DNA of 64,000 nt from Halomonas sp. LBP4 (lineage in GTDB: Bacteria; Pseudomonadota; Gammaproteobacteria; Pseudomonadales; Halomonadaceae). Location of the stretch: contig NZ_PDOG01000001.1 of NCBI RefSeq assembly GCF_003202205.1, positions 1,461,059 to 1,525,058 on the forward strand, given 5' to 3'. Below are positions 26,997-38,830 of the stretch, piece after piece; within the stretch, counting starts at the first letter, position 1, and each line of letters begins with the position of its first letter. A program made the translations under genes and the position numbers. The notes below the pieces were generated by a model. The model did not search any database. It was not told the origin of the DNA and saw nothing but the letters and a program-made list of their open reading frames with translations.

Positions 26997-29294
26997 TCAG
27001 CCATGACGCCGCCGCAGTACCCGCGCGGCCTCGACCATGTTGGCCAGCGCCGGCGCCACCTCGGCCCAGCTGCGGGTCTTGAGGCCGCAGTCCGGGTTGA
27101 CCCAGAGCCGCTCCGGCGGAATGCGCTCGGCCGCCTTCTCCATCAGCTGCACCATCCAGTCCACCTCGGGGATGTTCGGCGAATGGATGTCATAGACCCC
27201 CGGGCCGATCTCGTTGGGGTAGGCGAAGCCCTGGAAGGCATCGAGCAGCTCCATGTCGGAGCGCGAGGTCTCGATGGTGATGACGTCGGCGTCGAGGGCG
27301 GCGATGGCGGCGATGATGTCGTTGAACTCCGAATAGCACATGTGGGTGTGGATCTGGGTCTCGTCCCGCGCCACCGCCGCCGAGAGCCTGAAGCACTCCA
27401 CCGCCCAGTCGAGATACGCCTGCCACTCGCCGCTGCGCAGCGGCAGCCCCTCGCGCAGGGCCGGCTCGTCGATCTGGATCGCCCGGATGCCGGCGGCCTC
27501 GAGGTCGCGCACCTCGTCGCGCAGGGCCAGGGCGATCTGGCGGCAGGTGGTCTCGCGGGGTTGGTCGTCACGCACGAAGGACCACTGCAGCATGGTCACC
27601 GGCCCCGTCAGCATGCCCTTCATGGGCTTGTCGGTGAGTGATTGGGCGTACTCGCTCCAGCGCACTGTCATTGGCCCGGGGCGGCTGACGTCGCCGAAGA
27701 TCACCGGCGGCTTGACGCAGCGCGAGCCGTAGCTCTGTACCCAGCCGTAGCGGGTGAAGGCGTAGCCCTCGAGCTGCTCGCCGAAGTACTCGACCATGTC
27801 GTTGCGCTCGGCCTCGCCGTGTACCAGCATGTCGAGCCCCAGGGCCTCCTGCCGCGCCACGGCATGGGCGATCTCCTCGCGCATCCGTGCCTCGTAGGCC
27901 CCGGGCTCCAGCTCCCCGGCCTTGACGGCCCGCCGGGCCGCACGGATCGCCGCCGTCTGGGGGAAGGAGCCGATGGTGGTGGTGGGAAAGAGCGGCAGCC
28001 CCAGACCCCGACGCTGGGCGGCGGCCCGTGCCGGGTAGGGACTGGCCCGCTCGGCATCGGCGGCACTCACTCCGGCCAGGCGCTCGGCTACCGCCGGCCG
28101 GTGGATGCGCACGGAATCCCGGCGCGCCTGCAGCGCCAGGGTGGCGTCCTCGACGCGTTCGCGGTCCTGCGCCGTGGCGCGGCCATCGAGCAGGCGCGCC
28201 AGCGTCACCACCTCGTCGAGTTTCTGGCGGGCGAAGGCCAGCCAGCTCCTGAGCTCGGGGTCGAGCGCGGTCTCGGCGGCGAGGTCCACCGGCACGTGCA
28301 GCAGCGAGCACGACGGGGCCAGCCACAGCCGCTTGCCCAGGCGCATGCGGGCCGAAGCGAGGCGCTCGTGCAGCAGCGCCAGGTCGGCACGCCAGATGTT
28401 GCGGCCGTCGATAGCGCCCACCGACAGCACCTTGTAGGCGGGCAGGCGGTCGAGCACCGCCTCGAGCTGCTCGGGGGCGCGCACCGCGTCGATGTGCAGC
28501 CCCTCCACCGGCAGGCTCACCGCCAGGTTGAGATTGTCGCCCAGGCCGCCGAAGCAGGTAGCCAGCAGCAGCTTGACCGGCGCCCCTCCCAGCCTGTTGT
28601 AGGCGGTCTCGAAGGCCTGCTGCCAGGCCAGCGGCAGGTCCTGCACCAGGGCCGGCTCGTCGAGCTGCACCCACTCCACGCCCTGCTCGGCCAGCCGCGC
28701 GAGGATCTCGCCGTAGACCGGCAGCACCGCTTCCAGCAGGCTCAGGCGATCGAGCCCCTCGTCCCGGGTCTTGCCCAGCCACAGCCAGGTCAGCGGCCCC
28801 AGCAGGGTGACCTTGACCGCGTGGCCGGCGGCGCGGGCCTCCGCCACCTGGTCGAACAGCCGAGGGCTTGCCAGGCGGAAGGTCTGGCCGGCGTGCAGCT
28901 CCGGCACCAGGTAGTGGTAGTTGGTATCGAAGTACTTGGTCATCTCGCAGGCCGCCGCCGGGGTGCCGGTCGGCGCACGTCCCCGGCCCATGCGGAAGGC
29001 GGTGTCCAGCGTCACCTCGCCCCGGGCCACCTCGTCGTCGGCCGCGAAGCGCCCCGGCACGGCGCCGAGCAGCACCGAGACGTCGAGCACCTGGTCGTAG
29101 AAGGCGAAGTCGCCCACCGTCACCAGGTCGAGTCCCGCCTCGCGCTGGGCCGCCCAGTGGCGCTGGCGCAGTTCCCGGCCGGTGACCTCCAGGGTCTCGA
29201 GGTCGATCTCGCCCTTCCAGTAGGCCTCGGTGGCCTTCTTCAGCTCGCGGTTCGCGCCGATGCGCGGATAGCCGCCAATATGAGCCAAGGTCAT
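26997..29294 (-). CDS. metE: cobalamin-independent methionine synthase
   Basis: This 765-residue enzyme starts [20 protein letters not shown]. It is full length, with an N-terminal domain plus catalytic barrel. The zinc ligands are in [11 protein letters not shown] (about residues 655-665) and in [13 protein letters not shown] near the C terminus. [15 protein letters not shown] marks the start of the catalytic half. MetE transfers the methyl group of 5-methyltetrahydropteroyl-triglutamate to homocysteine. It is divergent from metR, its usual activator gene. No B12 or SAM riboswitch fold was recognised in the 103-base gap. Confidence 0.97.
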   Translation of the reverse strand: MTLAHIGGYPRIGANRELKKATEAYWKGEIDLETLEVTGRELRQRHWAAQREAGLDLVTVGDFAFYDQVLDVSVLLGAVPGRFAADDEVARGEVTLDTAFRMGRGRAPTGTPAAACEMTKYFDTNYHYLVPELHAGQTFRLASPRLFDQVAEARAAGHAVKVTLLGPLTWLWLGKTRDEGLDRLSLLEAVLPVYGEILARLAEQGVEWVQLDEPALVQDLPLAWQQAFETAYNRLGGAPVKLLLATCFGGLGDNLNLAVSLPVEGLHIDAVRAPEQLEAVLDRLPAYKVLSVGAIDGRNIWRADLALLHERLASARMRLGKRLWLAPSCSLLHVPVDLAAETALDPELRSWLAFARQKLDEVVTLARLLDGRATAQDRERVEDATLALQARRDSVRIHRPAVAERLAGVSAADAERASPYPARAAAQRRGLGLPLFPTTTIGSFPQTAAIRAARRAVKAGELEPGAYEARMREEIAHAVARQEALGLDMLVHGEAERNDMVEYFGEQLEGYAFTRYGWVQSYGSRCVKPPVIFGDVSRPGPMTVRWSEYAQSLTDKPMKGMLTGPVTMLQWSFVRDDQPRETTCRQIALALRDEVRDLEAAGIRAIQIDEPALREGLPLRSGEWQAYLDWAVECFRLSAAVARDETQIHTHMCYSEFNDIIAAIAALDADVITIETSRSDMELLDAFQGFAYPNEIGPGVYDIHSPNIPEVDWMVQLMEKAAERIPPERLWVNPDCGLKTRSWAEVAPALANMVEAARVLRRRHG

Positions 29295-29397
29295 GATGCG
29301 ATCCTCTGTGCATGAATGATGCGACAGAGTCTCGCTGGCTCCGGCTGGTGAATCAAACTAAACTTCTTAATCTTTAAAATGAAAATGGCTCACCCGA

Positions 29398-30312
29398 ATG
29401 CTCGAACTTCGCCATCTGCGCACCCTCGTCGCCCTGCGCGATGCCGGCTCCCTGGTCGAGGCCGCCGAGCGCGTGCATCTGACCCAGTCGGCCCTGTCGC
29501 ACCAGATCAAGGACCTCGAGGAGCGCCTGGGCACTCCGCTGTTCGTGCGCAAGTCCCGCCCGGTGGAGTTCACCCGGGCCGGGCAGCGCCTGCTCGCCCT
29601 GGCCGAGCAGGTGCTGCCCCAGGTGCGCATGGCCGAACGCGACCTGGCCCGCCTGGCCGGCAATGAGCAGGGGCGACTGCACATGGCCATCGAATGCCAC
29701 AGCTGCTTCCAGTGGCTGATGCCCACCATCGACCACTTCCGCGACCACTGGCCGGAGGTGGAGATCGACATCCCCGGCGGCCACCATTTCGACCCGCTGC
29801 CGGCGCTGGCCCGGGAGCAGCTGGACCTGGTGATCACCGCCGATCCCCAGCCGCTGCCGGGGGTCTTCTACGAGCCCCTGTTCCGTTACGAGGGCCTGCT
29901 GGCGGTGGCCCGCCAGCATCGTCTGGCGGGCAGGCCCTTCGTGCTTCCCGACGACCTGGCCGAGGAGACCCTGATCACCTATCCGGTGGAGCATGCGCGG
30001 CTGGACGTCTTCACCCAGTTCCTCGACCCCGCCGGCGTGCGTCCGAAGGAGGTGCGCACCGCCGAGCTGACGATCATGATGATGCAGCTGGTGGCCAGCG
30101 GCAGGGGAGTCTGCGCCCTGCCCAACTGGGCGCTGACCGAGTACCTGGAGCGCAGCTACGTGAGCGCCGTGGCACTCGGCGAGAAGGGGGTATGGAGCAC
30201 GCTGTTCGCGGCAATTCGCGAGGAGAGCCGCGAGGCACCCTGGATGGAGGACTTCCTGCGCACCGCCCGGGAGACGTCCTTTGCGGTGCTCGAGGGCATC
30301 AAGCCGGCGTGA
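29398..30312 (+). CDS. metR: LysR-family transcriptional activator MetR
   Basis: This 304-residue LysR regulator has an N-terminal helix-turn-helix in MLELRHLRTLVALRDAGSLV, AAERVHLTQSALSHQIKDLE and TPLFVRKSRP. The effector domain follows (AIECHSCFQWLMPTIDHFRD, which is characteristic of MetR). MetR uses homocysteine as co-regulator and activates metE. The divergent position over a 103-base gap supports this. A strict TGAA-n5-TTCA box was not found in the gap, so the operator is not annotated. Confidence 0.93.
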   Translation: MLELRHLRTLVALRDAGSLVEAAERVHLTQSALSHQIKDLEERLGTPLFVRKSRPVEFTRAGQRLLALAEQVLPQVRMAERDLARLAGNEQGRLHMAIECHSCFQWLMPTIDHFRDHWPEVEIDIPGGHHFDPLPALAREQLDLVITADPQPLPGVFYEPLFRYEGLLAVARQHRLAGRPFVLPDDLAEETLITYPVEHARLDVFTQFLDPAGVRPKEVRTAELTIMMMQLVASGRGVCALPNWALTEYLERSYVSAVALGEKGVWSTLFAAIREESREAPWMEDFLRTARETSFAVLEGIKPA

Positions 30313-31915
30313 CGGGCCGACGCGGGAGCAGCAGGGTGAAGCGGGCGCCGCCCAGCTGCGGGCTGTCATCGACCGCGACGCTGCCGCCATGCCAGGTCAT
30401 CACCTTCTGCACGATGGAGAGCCCCAGCCCGTAGCCCCCGGAGCTGCGGGTGCGGCTATCGTCAAGCCGGGCGAAGGGCTTGAAGACCTCCAGGCGCTCC
30501 GAAACGGGCACCCCGGGGCCGTCGTCCTCCACGTCCATACGCACCAGGTGCGGCTCGGAATGCAGGCGGATCAGCACGTGCGAGCGGGCGTGCCGGCAGG
30601 CGTTGGCGACCAGGTTCTGCAGCGCCCGCTGGAGATACCGGGGCTCGGCGCTGATCTCCACCTCGTCCCCCCCGGCCAGCTCGAGGCGCAGGTGGCCATG
30701 CAGCGGGCTGAGGGTCTCGATCACCCGCTCCGCCATGGCCCGGCAGTCGACCAGCGAGGTATCCATCTCCATGCTGTTGACCGACTCGTTGCCCAGCCGC
30801 GCATAGGTGAGGATCTCGTCGATCAGGCCGTCGAGCTCCTCGATGTCACCGTCGATGCCCTCGAGCTGGCGGCGGATCGCCGGGTCATCGGTCATGTCCT
30901 CGACCATCTGCACGGCGAAGCGGATGCGCGCCACCGGGGTACGCAGCTCGTGGGAGACGGCGCGGATCATGTCCTGCTGGGCGCGCAGCAGCGACTGCAC
31001 CTGGGTGGCCATGCCGTTGAAGGCCATGCCCAGCCGCCCCAGGAAGTCGCCGCTCTCGACCTTCACCCGGGTGTCCAGGCGGCCGCCGGCGATGCGTGTG
31101 GCGGCCAGCTCGAGCCGTGCCATGCGCGCCTCCACGCCACGCACGATCAGGTAGATGATCACCGCCAGCACACCGAGCAGGATCATCAGCAGCAGCAGCT
31201 GCAGGGACGCCGGCATCGGCTCGAAGGCCTGCACCGGCCCGATGGCCAGCCAACGGGCCTCGTCGTCGGGATCCGGCAACTCCAGATACATCGTCATCGA
31301 CCAGCGCCCCGGCAGCAGGCGGATCACCACCTCGCCCTCGGCCAGCCGCGACAGCTGGCGGGCATCCAGCCCTTCCGGCGCCCGGTCGGTCAGGGTCACC
31401 GGAATGCCCCCGCCGGAGACCAGTTCCAGGCGCCGCTGACGCTCCTCGCCCTCCACCTCGGTCAGCCACTCGCCGAACAGCTCGGTGAGTCCGCGTAGCT
31501 GCTGCTCGCTCATGCCCACCAGGTCGACCTCCAGCAGCCAGTCGCCGCCGGGCAGCAGCCGCTGCAGGCGCCAGCCATGCTCGCCCCGGGAGGAGACCAG
31601 CACCCGGCCACTCTCGAGCCGGGTGCGATCGAAGTAGTTCAGCATGAGGGAGTCGACGGGATAGAGGGTCGGGGTCATGTCGAGCCGCTCGGCACGGCGA
31701 TCCAGCCACGCCTCGCGCTTGTCTTGTGGCAGCGCCGAGAGCTTCTCCACCAGCAGGCGCGTGGGCGCGTCGGCGAGCTGCTCGCGATGATGCTCGCGAC
31801 GCACCTGATCGACCATGGCCAGGCCCAGCAGGGCCAGGCCGAAGGTCAACAGCAGCGCCAGTGCCAGCAGCACATAGACACGCAGGAAGGTGCTGTCGGC
31901 CAGCGACCGTCGCAT
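30299..31915 (-). CDS. rstB: two-component sensor histidine kinase, RstB-like
   Basis: This 538-residue membrane sensor has an N-terminal transmembrane helix (LALALLLTFGLALLGLAMVD) and a periplasmic domain of about 190 residues. A second helix (LQLLLLMILLGVLAVIIYLI) and HAMP domain follow. The dimerisation/phosphoacceptor helix AVSHELRTPVARIRFAV has its histidine at about residue 322. The ATP-binding boxes NLVANACRHAR, DDGPGVP and SSGGYGLGLSIV are intact. The SGGYGLGLSIV...SPQLGGARF pattern resembles E. coli RstB. Its ATG starts three bases after the regulator's stop, so the two are coupled. Its 3' end slightly overlaps the metR end on the other strand. The stimulus is unknown; acid and low Mg2+ signals (via PhoPQ) act on RstAB in E. 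coli. Confidence 0.88.
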   Translation of the reverse strand: MRRSLADSTFLRVYVLLALALLLTFGLALLGLAMVDQVRREHHREQLADAPTRLLVEKLSALPQDKREAWLDRRAERLDMTPTLYPVDSLMLNYFDRTRLESGRVLVSSRGEHGWRLQRLLPGGDWLLEVDLVGMSEQQLRGLTELFGEWLTEVEGEERQRRLELVSGGGIPVTLTDRAPEGLDARQLSRLAEGEVVIRLLPGRWSMTMYLELPDPDDEARWLAIGPVQAFEPMPASLQLLLLMILLGVLAVIIYLIVRGVEARMARLELAATRIAGGRLDTRVKVESGDFLGRLGMAFNGMATQVQSLLRAQQDMIRAVSHELRTPVARIRFAVQMVEDMTDDPAIRRQLEGIDGDIEELDGLIDEILTYARLGNESVNSMEMDTSLVDCRAMAERVIETLSPLHGHLRLELAGGDEVEISAEPRYLQRALQNLVANACRHARSHVLIRLHSEPHLVRMDVEDDGPGVPVSERLEVFKPFARLDDSRTRSSGGYGLGLSIVQKVMTWHGGSVAVDDSPQLGGARFTLLLPRRPVTPA

Positions 31916-31918
31916 GGA

Positions 31919-32632
31919 TCAGCTGTCCCTGACGAAGAGGTAACCCTTGCTGCGTACCGTCTTGATGCGGTGCGGCTGGTTGGGATCATCGCCGATCTTG
32001 GGACGGATACGCGAGACGCGCACGTCGATGGAGCGGTCCTGACCGTCGTACTTGATGCCACGCAACTGGGAGAAGATCTCCTCGCGGGTCAGCACCCGCC
32101 CCGCATTGCTGGCCAGCAACCACAGCAGATCGAACTCGGCGCTGGTCAGGTCGATGCGCTCACCCTCCAGCCAGGCCTCCCGGGTGGCACTGTCGATCTC
32201 GAGGTTGCCGAAGGCCAGCCGCGTCTCGCCACCCGGTTCGCTGGGATCGGTACGCCGCAGCAGGGCACGCATGCGCGCCAGCAGGACCCGTGGCTGCACC
32301 GGCTTGGGCACATAGTCGTCGGCTCCCATCTCCAGGCCCAGCACCTGGTCCATGTCGTCGGTGCGCGCGGTGAGCATCAGGATCGGGCCGGGGTAGTCGG
32401 CACGCACGCGGCGGCAGATCGACAGGCCGTCCTCGCCGGGCAGCATCAGATCCAGAATCACCAGATCCGGCTGCAGTGCCAGTATCTGCTCGACGCCTCG
32501 TGCACCGTCGGCCTCCAGCGTGACCCGGAAACCGTTGGCCTCCAGATAGTCACGGGTCAGTCCGGCCAACCGCTCATCGTCCTCGATGATCAGCACATGA
32601 TCCTGTTCCTGGGGTTCCAAGCTGTCATCCAT
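31919..32632 (-). CDS. rstA: OmpR-family response regulator, RstA-like
   Basis: The product has 237 residues from MDDSLEPQEQDHVLIIEDDE. The receiver domain shows the acidic pair EDD, phosphoacceptor aspartate in LVILDLMLPGEDG (about residue 60) and the switch lysine in YVPKPVQP. The C-terminal winged helix contains LRGIKYDGQDRSIDVRVSRI and RIKTVRSKGYLF. These closely resemble E. coli RstA (LRGVSYDGLDRSVDVAISRL, RIKTVRNKGYLF). It is the first gene of the rstA-rstB operon. A 24-codon upstream extension of the frame is not supported. Confidence 0.9.
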   Translation of the reverse strand: MDDSLEPQEQDHVLIIEDDERLAGLTRDYLEANGFRVTLEADGARGVEQILALQPDLVILDLMLPGEDGLSICRRVRADYPGPILMLTARTDDMDQVLGLEMGADDYVPKPVQPRVLLARMRALLRRTDPSEPGGETRLAFGNLEIDSATREAWLEGERIDLTSAEFDLLWLLASNAGRVLTREEIFSQLRGIKYDGQDRSIDVRVSRIRPKIGDDPNQPHRIKTVRSKGYLFVRDS

Positions 32633-32824
32633 CCTGTGTATCCGTCCTGATGGGCTGGTGATCGGGTACGGCAGGCCACCCGCAGACGAGTCGACTACCG
32701 CCACTGGCTAAAGGATACCCGAAAACCACGATTTCGCCCTCCCGAAACCCGGTGAGGCAGGAGGGAAAGGCCCAACCATGCGGCCTGACAGGCCGTCGCG
32801 GAACTCTCCCCGAATGGTCACAGG

Positions 32825-32844
32825 CCATCCACAACTTATCCACT
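32825..32844 (+). promoter_or_regulatory. DnaA-like boxes upstream of nrdA
   Basis: CCATCCACA (32825-32833, 7 of 9 to TTATCCACA) and TTATCCACT (32836-32844, 8 of 9) lie in tandem about 145 bases before the nrdA start. In E. coli two DnaA boxes upstream of nrdAB tie its expression to the cell cycle, so the arrangement is meaningful. Confidence 0.55.
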
Positions 32845-32860
32845 TGATGGAGCCATGAAA

Positions 32861-32907
32861 GCACACTATCTTGTGCTTCGTCACGGCACGCACACCATAT
32901 ACTGTGC
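32861..32907. promoter_or_regulatory. tandem NrdR boxes upstream of nrdA
   Basis: Box 1 GCACACTATCTTGTGC (32861-32876) and box 2 ACACCATATACTGTGC (32892-32907) fit the 16-base NrdR consensus ACACwATATATwGTGT. Their starts are exactly 31 bases apart, three helical turns, which is the spacing NrdR uses. A TATACT hexamer inside box 2 could be the -10, so NrdR binding would block the promoter. nrdR itself is not in the window. Confidence 0.75.
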
Positions 32908-32986
32908 CATAGCAACCGTTTCGCCCGCTGTCAACAGCGGCCTCGTTCGCGTGTTTTTCGACCATCAGACAGGGACCCTCGGCGCC

Positions 32987-35902
<2,916 letters not shown>

Positions 35903-35918
35903 AGCAGGAAGCTATAAG

Positions 35919-35956
35919 CCGGAAGCTGGAAGGAACACCCGTTTCTTCCGGCTCAT
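35919..35956 (+). other. hairpin between nrdA and nrdB
   Basis: AGCCGGAAG and CTTCCGGCT can pair over nine bases around a 20-base loop, in the 81-base nrdA-nrdB gap. No T-run follows. It may adjust the ratio of nrdA to nrdB message. Confidence 0.4.
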
Positions 35957-35983
35957 CGACCAGAGATCGAAAGGTAGATAGAG

Positions 35984-37261
35984 ATGCTTAACTGGGACGA
36001 ATTCCACGAGGACGAGACCGCGGTCACCGAGCAGTCCAAGGCCGCACCGGCGCCCGCCGCCAAGCCGCAGCCCGCCGCCGCGCCCCGGGAAGAGGCCGTG
36101 CGCGAAGAGGCCGTGAGAGCAGAGACCGTAAGAGAAGGTGCCGCTCGCTACGCCGTGGTCGATCAGGACCGCCTGACCCGGGCACGCAAGTCGCTGGAGG
36201 AGCTCGATGTGGCCGCCGGCCTCGAGGAGCTGGAGATGGGCGCGGCGCGCATCGAGGTCGACGACAAGCAGATGATCAATGCCCGCGCCGACCTCAACCA
36301 GCTGGTGCCCTTCAAGTACGAGTGGGCCTGGCAGAAATACCTGGACGGCAGCGCCAACCACTGGATGCCCCAGGAAGTGAACATGAACGCCGACATCGCC
36401 CTGTGGAAGAGCCAGGATGGCCTGACCGCGGACGAGCGGCGCATCGTCGAGCGCAGCCTGGGCTACTTCTCCACCGCCGATTCGCTGGTCGCCAACAACC
36501 TGGTGCTGGCGCTCTATCGCCTGATCACCAACCCCGAGTGCCGCCAGTACCTGCTGCGCCAGGCCTTCGAGGAGGCCATCCACACCCACGCCTACCAGTA
36601 CTGCGTGGAGTCGCTGGGCATGGACGAGGGCGCGGTCTTCAACATGTACCGCGAGGTGCCCTCGGTGGCCGCCAAGTCCGCCTGGAGCCTCAAGCACACC
36701 CAGTCGCTGGCGCGCCCGGACTTCAACACCGGCACCCCGGAGACCGACCAGGAGCTGCTGCGTAACCTGATCGCCTTCTACTGCGTCACCGAGGGCATCT
36801 TCTTCTACTGCGGCTTCAGCCAGATCCTCTCCATGGGCCGGCGCAACAAGATGACCGGGGTGGCCGAGCAGTTCCAGTACATCCTGCGCGACGAGTCGAT
36901 GCACCTGAACTTCGGGGTCGACATGATCAACCAGATCAAGATCGAGAACCCGCACCTGTGGACGCCGGCGTTCCAGGACGAGGTCACCCAGATGATCCTC
37001 GAGGGTACCGAGCTGGAGATCGCCTACGCCCGGGACACCATGCCGCGCGGCGTGCTGGGCATGAACGCGGCGATCATGGAGGAGTACCTCCACTTCATCT
37101 GCAACCGCCGCCTGGCCCAGATCGGCCTCAAGGAGCAGTTCCCCGGCGCCCAGAACCCCTTCCCGTGGATGAGCGAGATCATCGACCTGCGCAAGGAGAA
37201 GAACTTCTTCGAGACCCGCGTCACCGAGTACCAGGTGGGTGGCGCGCTGAGCTGGGATTGA
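35984..37261 (+). CDS. nrdB: class Ia ribonucleoside-diphosphate reductase, beta subunit
   Basis: The product has 425 residues. After [16 protein letters not shown] comes a 50-residue low-complexity arm rich in Ala, Pro, Glu, Arg ([18 protein letters not shown], then repeats of the REEAV type). The di-iron core begins near residue 95. Metal-binding and radical residues are seen in [27 protein letters not shown] (radical tyrosine about residue 200) and [14 protein letters not shown]. NrdB generates the tyrosyl radical used by NrdA. The inserted arm is unusual compared with the 376-residue E. coli protein and is encoded by short direct repeats at about 36088-36135. Confidence 0.96.
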   Translation: MLNWDEFHEDETAVTEQSKAAPAPAAKPQPAAAPREEAVREEAVRAETVREGAARYAVVDQDRLTRARKSLEELDVAAGLEELEMGAARIEVDDKQMINARADLNQLVPFKYEWAWQKYLDGSANHWMPQEVNMNADIALWKSQDGLTADERRIVERSLGYFSTADSLVANNLVLALYRLITNPECRQYLLRQAFEEAIHTHAYQYCVESLGMDEGAVFNMYREVPSVAAKSAWSLKHTQSLARPDFNTGTPETDQELLRNLIAFYCVTEGIFFYCGFSQILSMGRRNKMTGVAEQFQYILRDESMHLNFGVDMINQIKIENPHLWTPAFQDEVTQMILEGTELEIAYARDTMPRGVLGMNAAIMEEYLHFICNRRLAQIGLKEQFPGAQNPFPWMSEIIDLRKEKNFFETRVTEYQVGGALSWD

Positions 37262-37272
37262 GCGAGTTTCGT

Positions 37273-37291
37273 CCGGGGAGTCACTCCCCGG
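37273..37291 (+). terminator. hairpin after nrdB
   Basis: CCGGGGA, five-base loop, TCCCCGG: a perfect seven-base stem twelve bases after the nrdB stop, followed by a short T-containing stretch. Likely end of the nrdAB transcript. Confidence 0.5.
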
Positions 37292-37438
37292 CGTGATTTC
37301 CGGAGGCATCGCCATGGTGGACCAGAAGACCCCGACCCTCGACGCGCGACCCCGTGAGGCCGCCCGCGTCCACCGGCCTCCCTCAGGCGGGCCCGCGGCT
37401 CCCGAGCGCTTCGGGCCGACTTCGCCGACCCCGATGAT

Positions 37439-37477
37439 GACGCCCTGTCCGGCCACGCCGGGCGGGGCGTTTTTCAT
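37439..37477 (+). terminator. intrinsic terminator-like hairpin
   Basis: ACGCCC ... CCGGC CAC GCCGG ... GGGCGT followed by TTTTT forms a two-part stem with a T-run, typical of Rho-independent termination. It lies in a 250-base gap (37262-37513) with no convincing gene. A 67-codon frame at 37293-37496 was not accepted. It may end readthrough from nrdAB or a short untranslated RNA. Confidence 0.55.
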
Positions 37478-37513
37478 GGCCCGGAAACAGGCATAACAAC
37501 GGAGGGCAATCCG

Positions 37514-37843
37514 ATGCATGCAACCCAAGCCGTAGCACGTCGCGACTCCCAGGCGTGGCAGTCCGCCCTGGATCGGGCACTGGCCGCCCATGACAGCGAA
37601 GATGCCTTCGCCCATTACCCCCATGTGGCCTTCGCCTTCCCCTCGTCGTCACCCAACCCCTACTCGCGGCACTACCCGCTGCTCAACTACCGGGAACTCA
37701 AGGAGTGGGCAAGCTCGCGTGGCTGGCGGGTCCGGCCGGCGCCGGAGCGAGCCCCCGAGGGCGAGGAGTACAGCCCGCCGGTCCGCTTCACCCGACTCCC
37801 CCGCGGGGCCTTGCGCGCCGGCGCCGGACCTCGCTATCACTGA
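37514..37843 (+). CDS. hypothetical protein
   Basis: A 109-residue protein from MHATQAVARRDSQAWQSALD has GGAGG nine bases upstream, and its end coincides with a strong hairpin. The central region HYPHVAFAFPSSSPNPYSRH and YPLLNYRELKEWASSRGWRV is rich in aromatic residues, serine and proline. The C-terminal third is arginine/proline-rich. No signal peptide or membrane segment is seen. I do not recognise a family. Good ribosome site and terminator context argue that it is expressed. Confidence 0.55.
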   Translation: MHATQAVARRDSQAWQSALDRALAAHDSEDAFAHYPHVAFAFPSSSPNPYSRHYPLLNYRELKEWASSRGWRVRPAPERAPEGEEYSPPVRFTRLPRGALRAGAGPRYH

Positions 37844-37846
37844 ACC

Positions 37847-37877
37847 GCCTCGCCCGGGGCCCCGCCCCGGGCGAGGC
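37847..37877. terminator. strong hairpin after the 109-residue gene
   Basis: GCCTCGCCCGGGG, loop CCCCG, CCCCGGGCGAGGC: a perfect 13-base GC stem four bases after the stop codon, between converging genes. There is no T-run. Confidence 0.6.
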
Positions 37878-37981
37878 CGCCCCTCCCCCCGGGTGCCGAG
37901 CCCGTACGCGACCATCGACAGCCCCCCCTTCCTCGTGACCGCGTCACCGCCCAGGCCAGGCGCCCGCCTGGTAGTCGTGAA

Positions 37982-38476
37982 CTATTCCGGCCAGGTGACG
38001 TGATCGATGGGCACCGTCACTTCGTCCTTCACGAGCTCCATCACCACGAAGGAGTGCGTCTGGTGAACATTCGGCAGCCGACCGATCTGCTGGACGAGCA
38101 CGGCACGATAGTGCGAGATATCGTGGGTCCTTACCTTTAGCAGGTAATCGAAGTTCCCCGCCACCATATAGCAGCCCTGCACTTCCGGAATGAGGCGCAC
38201 GGCCTCGTTGAATCGGTCCAGGGCGTCCTCGCTCGTCTTCTCCATGGTCACCAGCACCACCAGCACATGGCCCGCACCGAGTTGCCCCGGGTCCAGGTCG
38301 GCACGATAGCCGCGGATGATACCGGCCTGCTCGAGTCGGCGTACACGCTGTGCACAGGGCGTCTTGGTGAGGTTCACCCGGTTGGCCAACTCCACGATGG
38401 GGAGGCGTCCATGTTCCTGAAGTTGATGCAGAATGCGGCGATCTATGCGATCCAGGCGCTCCATCTTCTTAGCCAT
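37982..38476 (-). CDS. Lrp/AsnC family transcriptional regulator
   Basis: A 164-residue regulator is read from MAKKMERLDRIDRRILHQLQ. An ATG five codons upstream is also possible; neither has a strong ribosome site. The N-terminal winged helix contains LPIVELANRVNLTKTPCAQR and VRRLEQAGIIRGYRADLDP. The C-terminal RAM ligand-sensing domain contains VLVTMEKTSEDALDRFNEAV and GCYMVAGNFDYLLKVRTHDI. Such proteins form octameric discs that respond to amino acids or related compounds. It is divergent from the nhaC-type gene across a 339-base AT-rich region, so it probably controls that transporter. Confidence 0.9.
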   Translation of the reverse strand: MAKKMERLDRIDRRILHQLQEHGRLPIVELANRVNLTKTPCAQRVRRLEQAGIIRGYRADLDPGQLGAGHVLVVLVTMEKTSEDALDRFNEAVRLIPEVQGCYMVAGNFDYLLKVRTHDISHYRAVLVQQIGRLPNVHQTHSFVVMELVKDEVTVPIDHVTWPE

Positions 38477-38491
38477 ATTGCCTATCACCAT

Positions 38492-38830
38492 CTTATATCA
38501 AGGACAAAGGTAAACCAATCTAGCGTTATTTGGAGCCAATTCCTAGCCAAAATGGCCAACAATAAGCCTTGAAGGCTGAATGAAGGCACAAAGTAGCCAG
38601 ATATAGCGATCCGACCGCCCACGACACCTGGATCACGGTGTCCTTGCAGCCTTCCGGTCGGGCCTTGCGACATCTGGCGGCAAAGGGGGATACGAATGCA
38701 CGGCAACTGCCTACCGCTATTACTGTTATAGCTTCTACCGATCGAGAGTCGATCGATAACAATCGGAAAGTTGCGTAACGCTTGATAAAGCAAAGCAAGA
38801 ACAACGCACATCAAACCGAAGGTAACTGAC
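38492..38830. promoter_or_regulatory. AT-rich divergent region between lrp-type and nhaC-type genes
   Basis: The 339 bases are clearly less GC-rich than the surroundings and carry no gene. A 17-base palindrome CGATCGA GAG TCGATCG lies at 38739-38755, 75 bases before the nhaC start, and is the best operator candidate. Several TATAAT-like hexamers exist but none pairs well with a -35. Confidence 0.45.

Larger units (their letters stand above)
32633..32986. promoter_or_regulatory. rstA/nrdA divergent regulatory region
   Basis: This 354-base gap contains no gene. Its nrdA side holds DnaA-like boxes (32825-32844) and two NrdR-like boxes (32861-32876, 32892-32907), described separately. The rstA side shows no clear operator. 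Confidence 0.6.

Noticed and set aside
29295..29397. Riboswitch (B12 or SAM) or strict MetR box upstream of metE
   Set aside because: The gap is only 103 bases, with no conserved riboswitch core and no exact TGAA-n5-TTCA palindrome.
37293..37496. 67-codon frame after nrdB
   Set aside because: It runs through a terminator-like hairpin, is Pro/Arg-rich without pattern, and has no good ribosome site.
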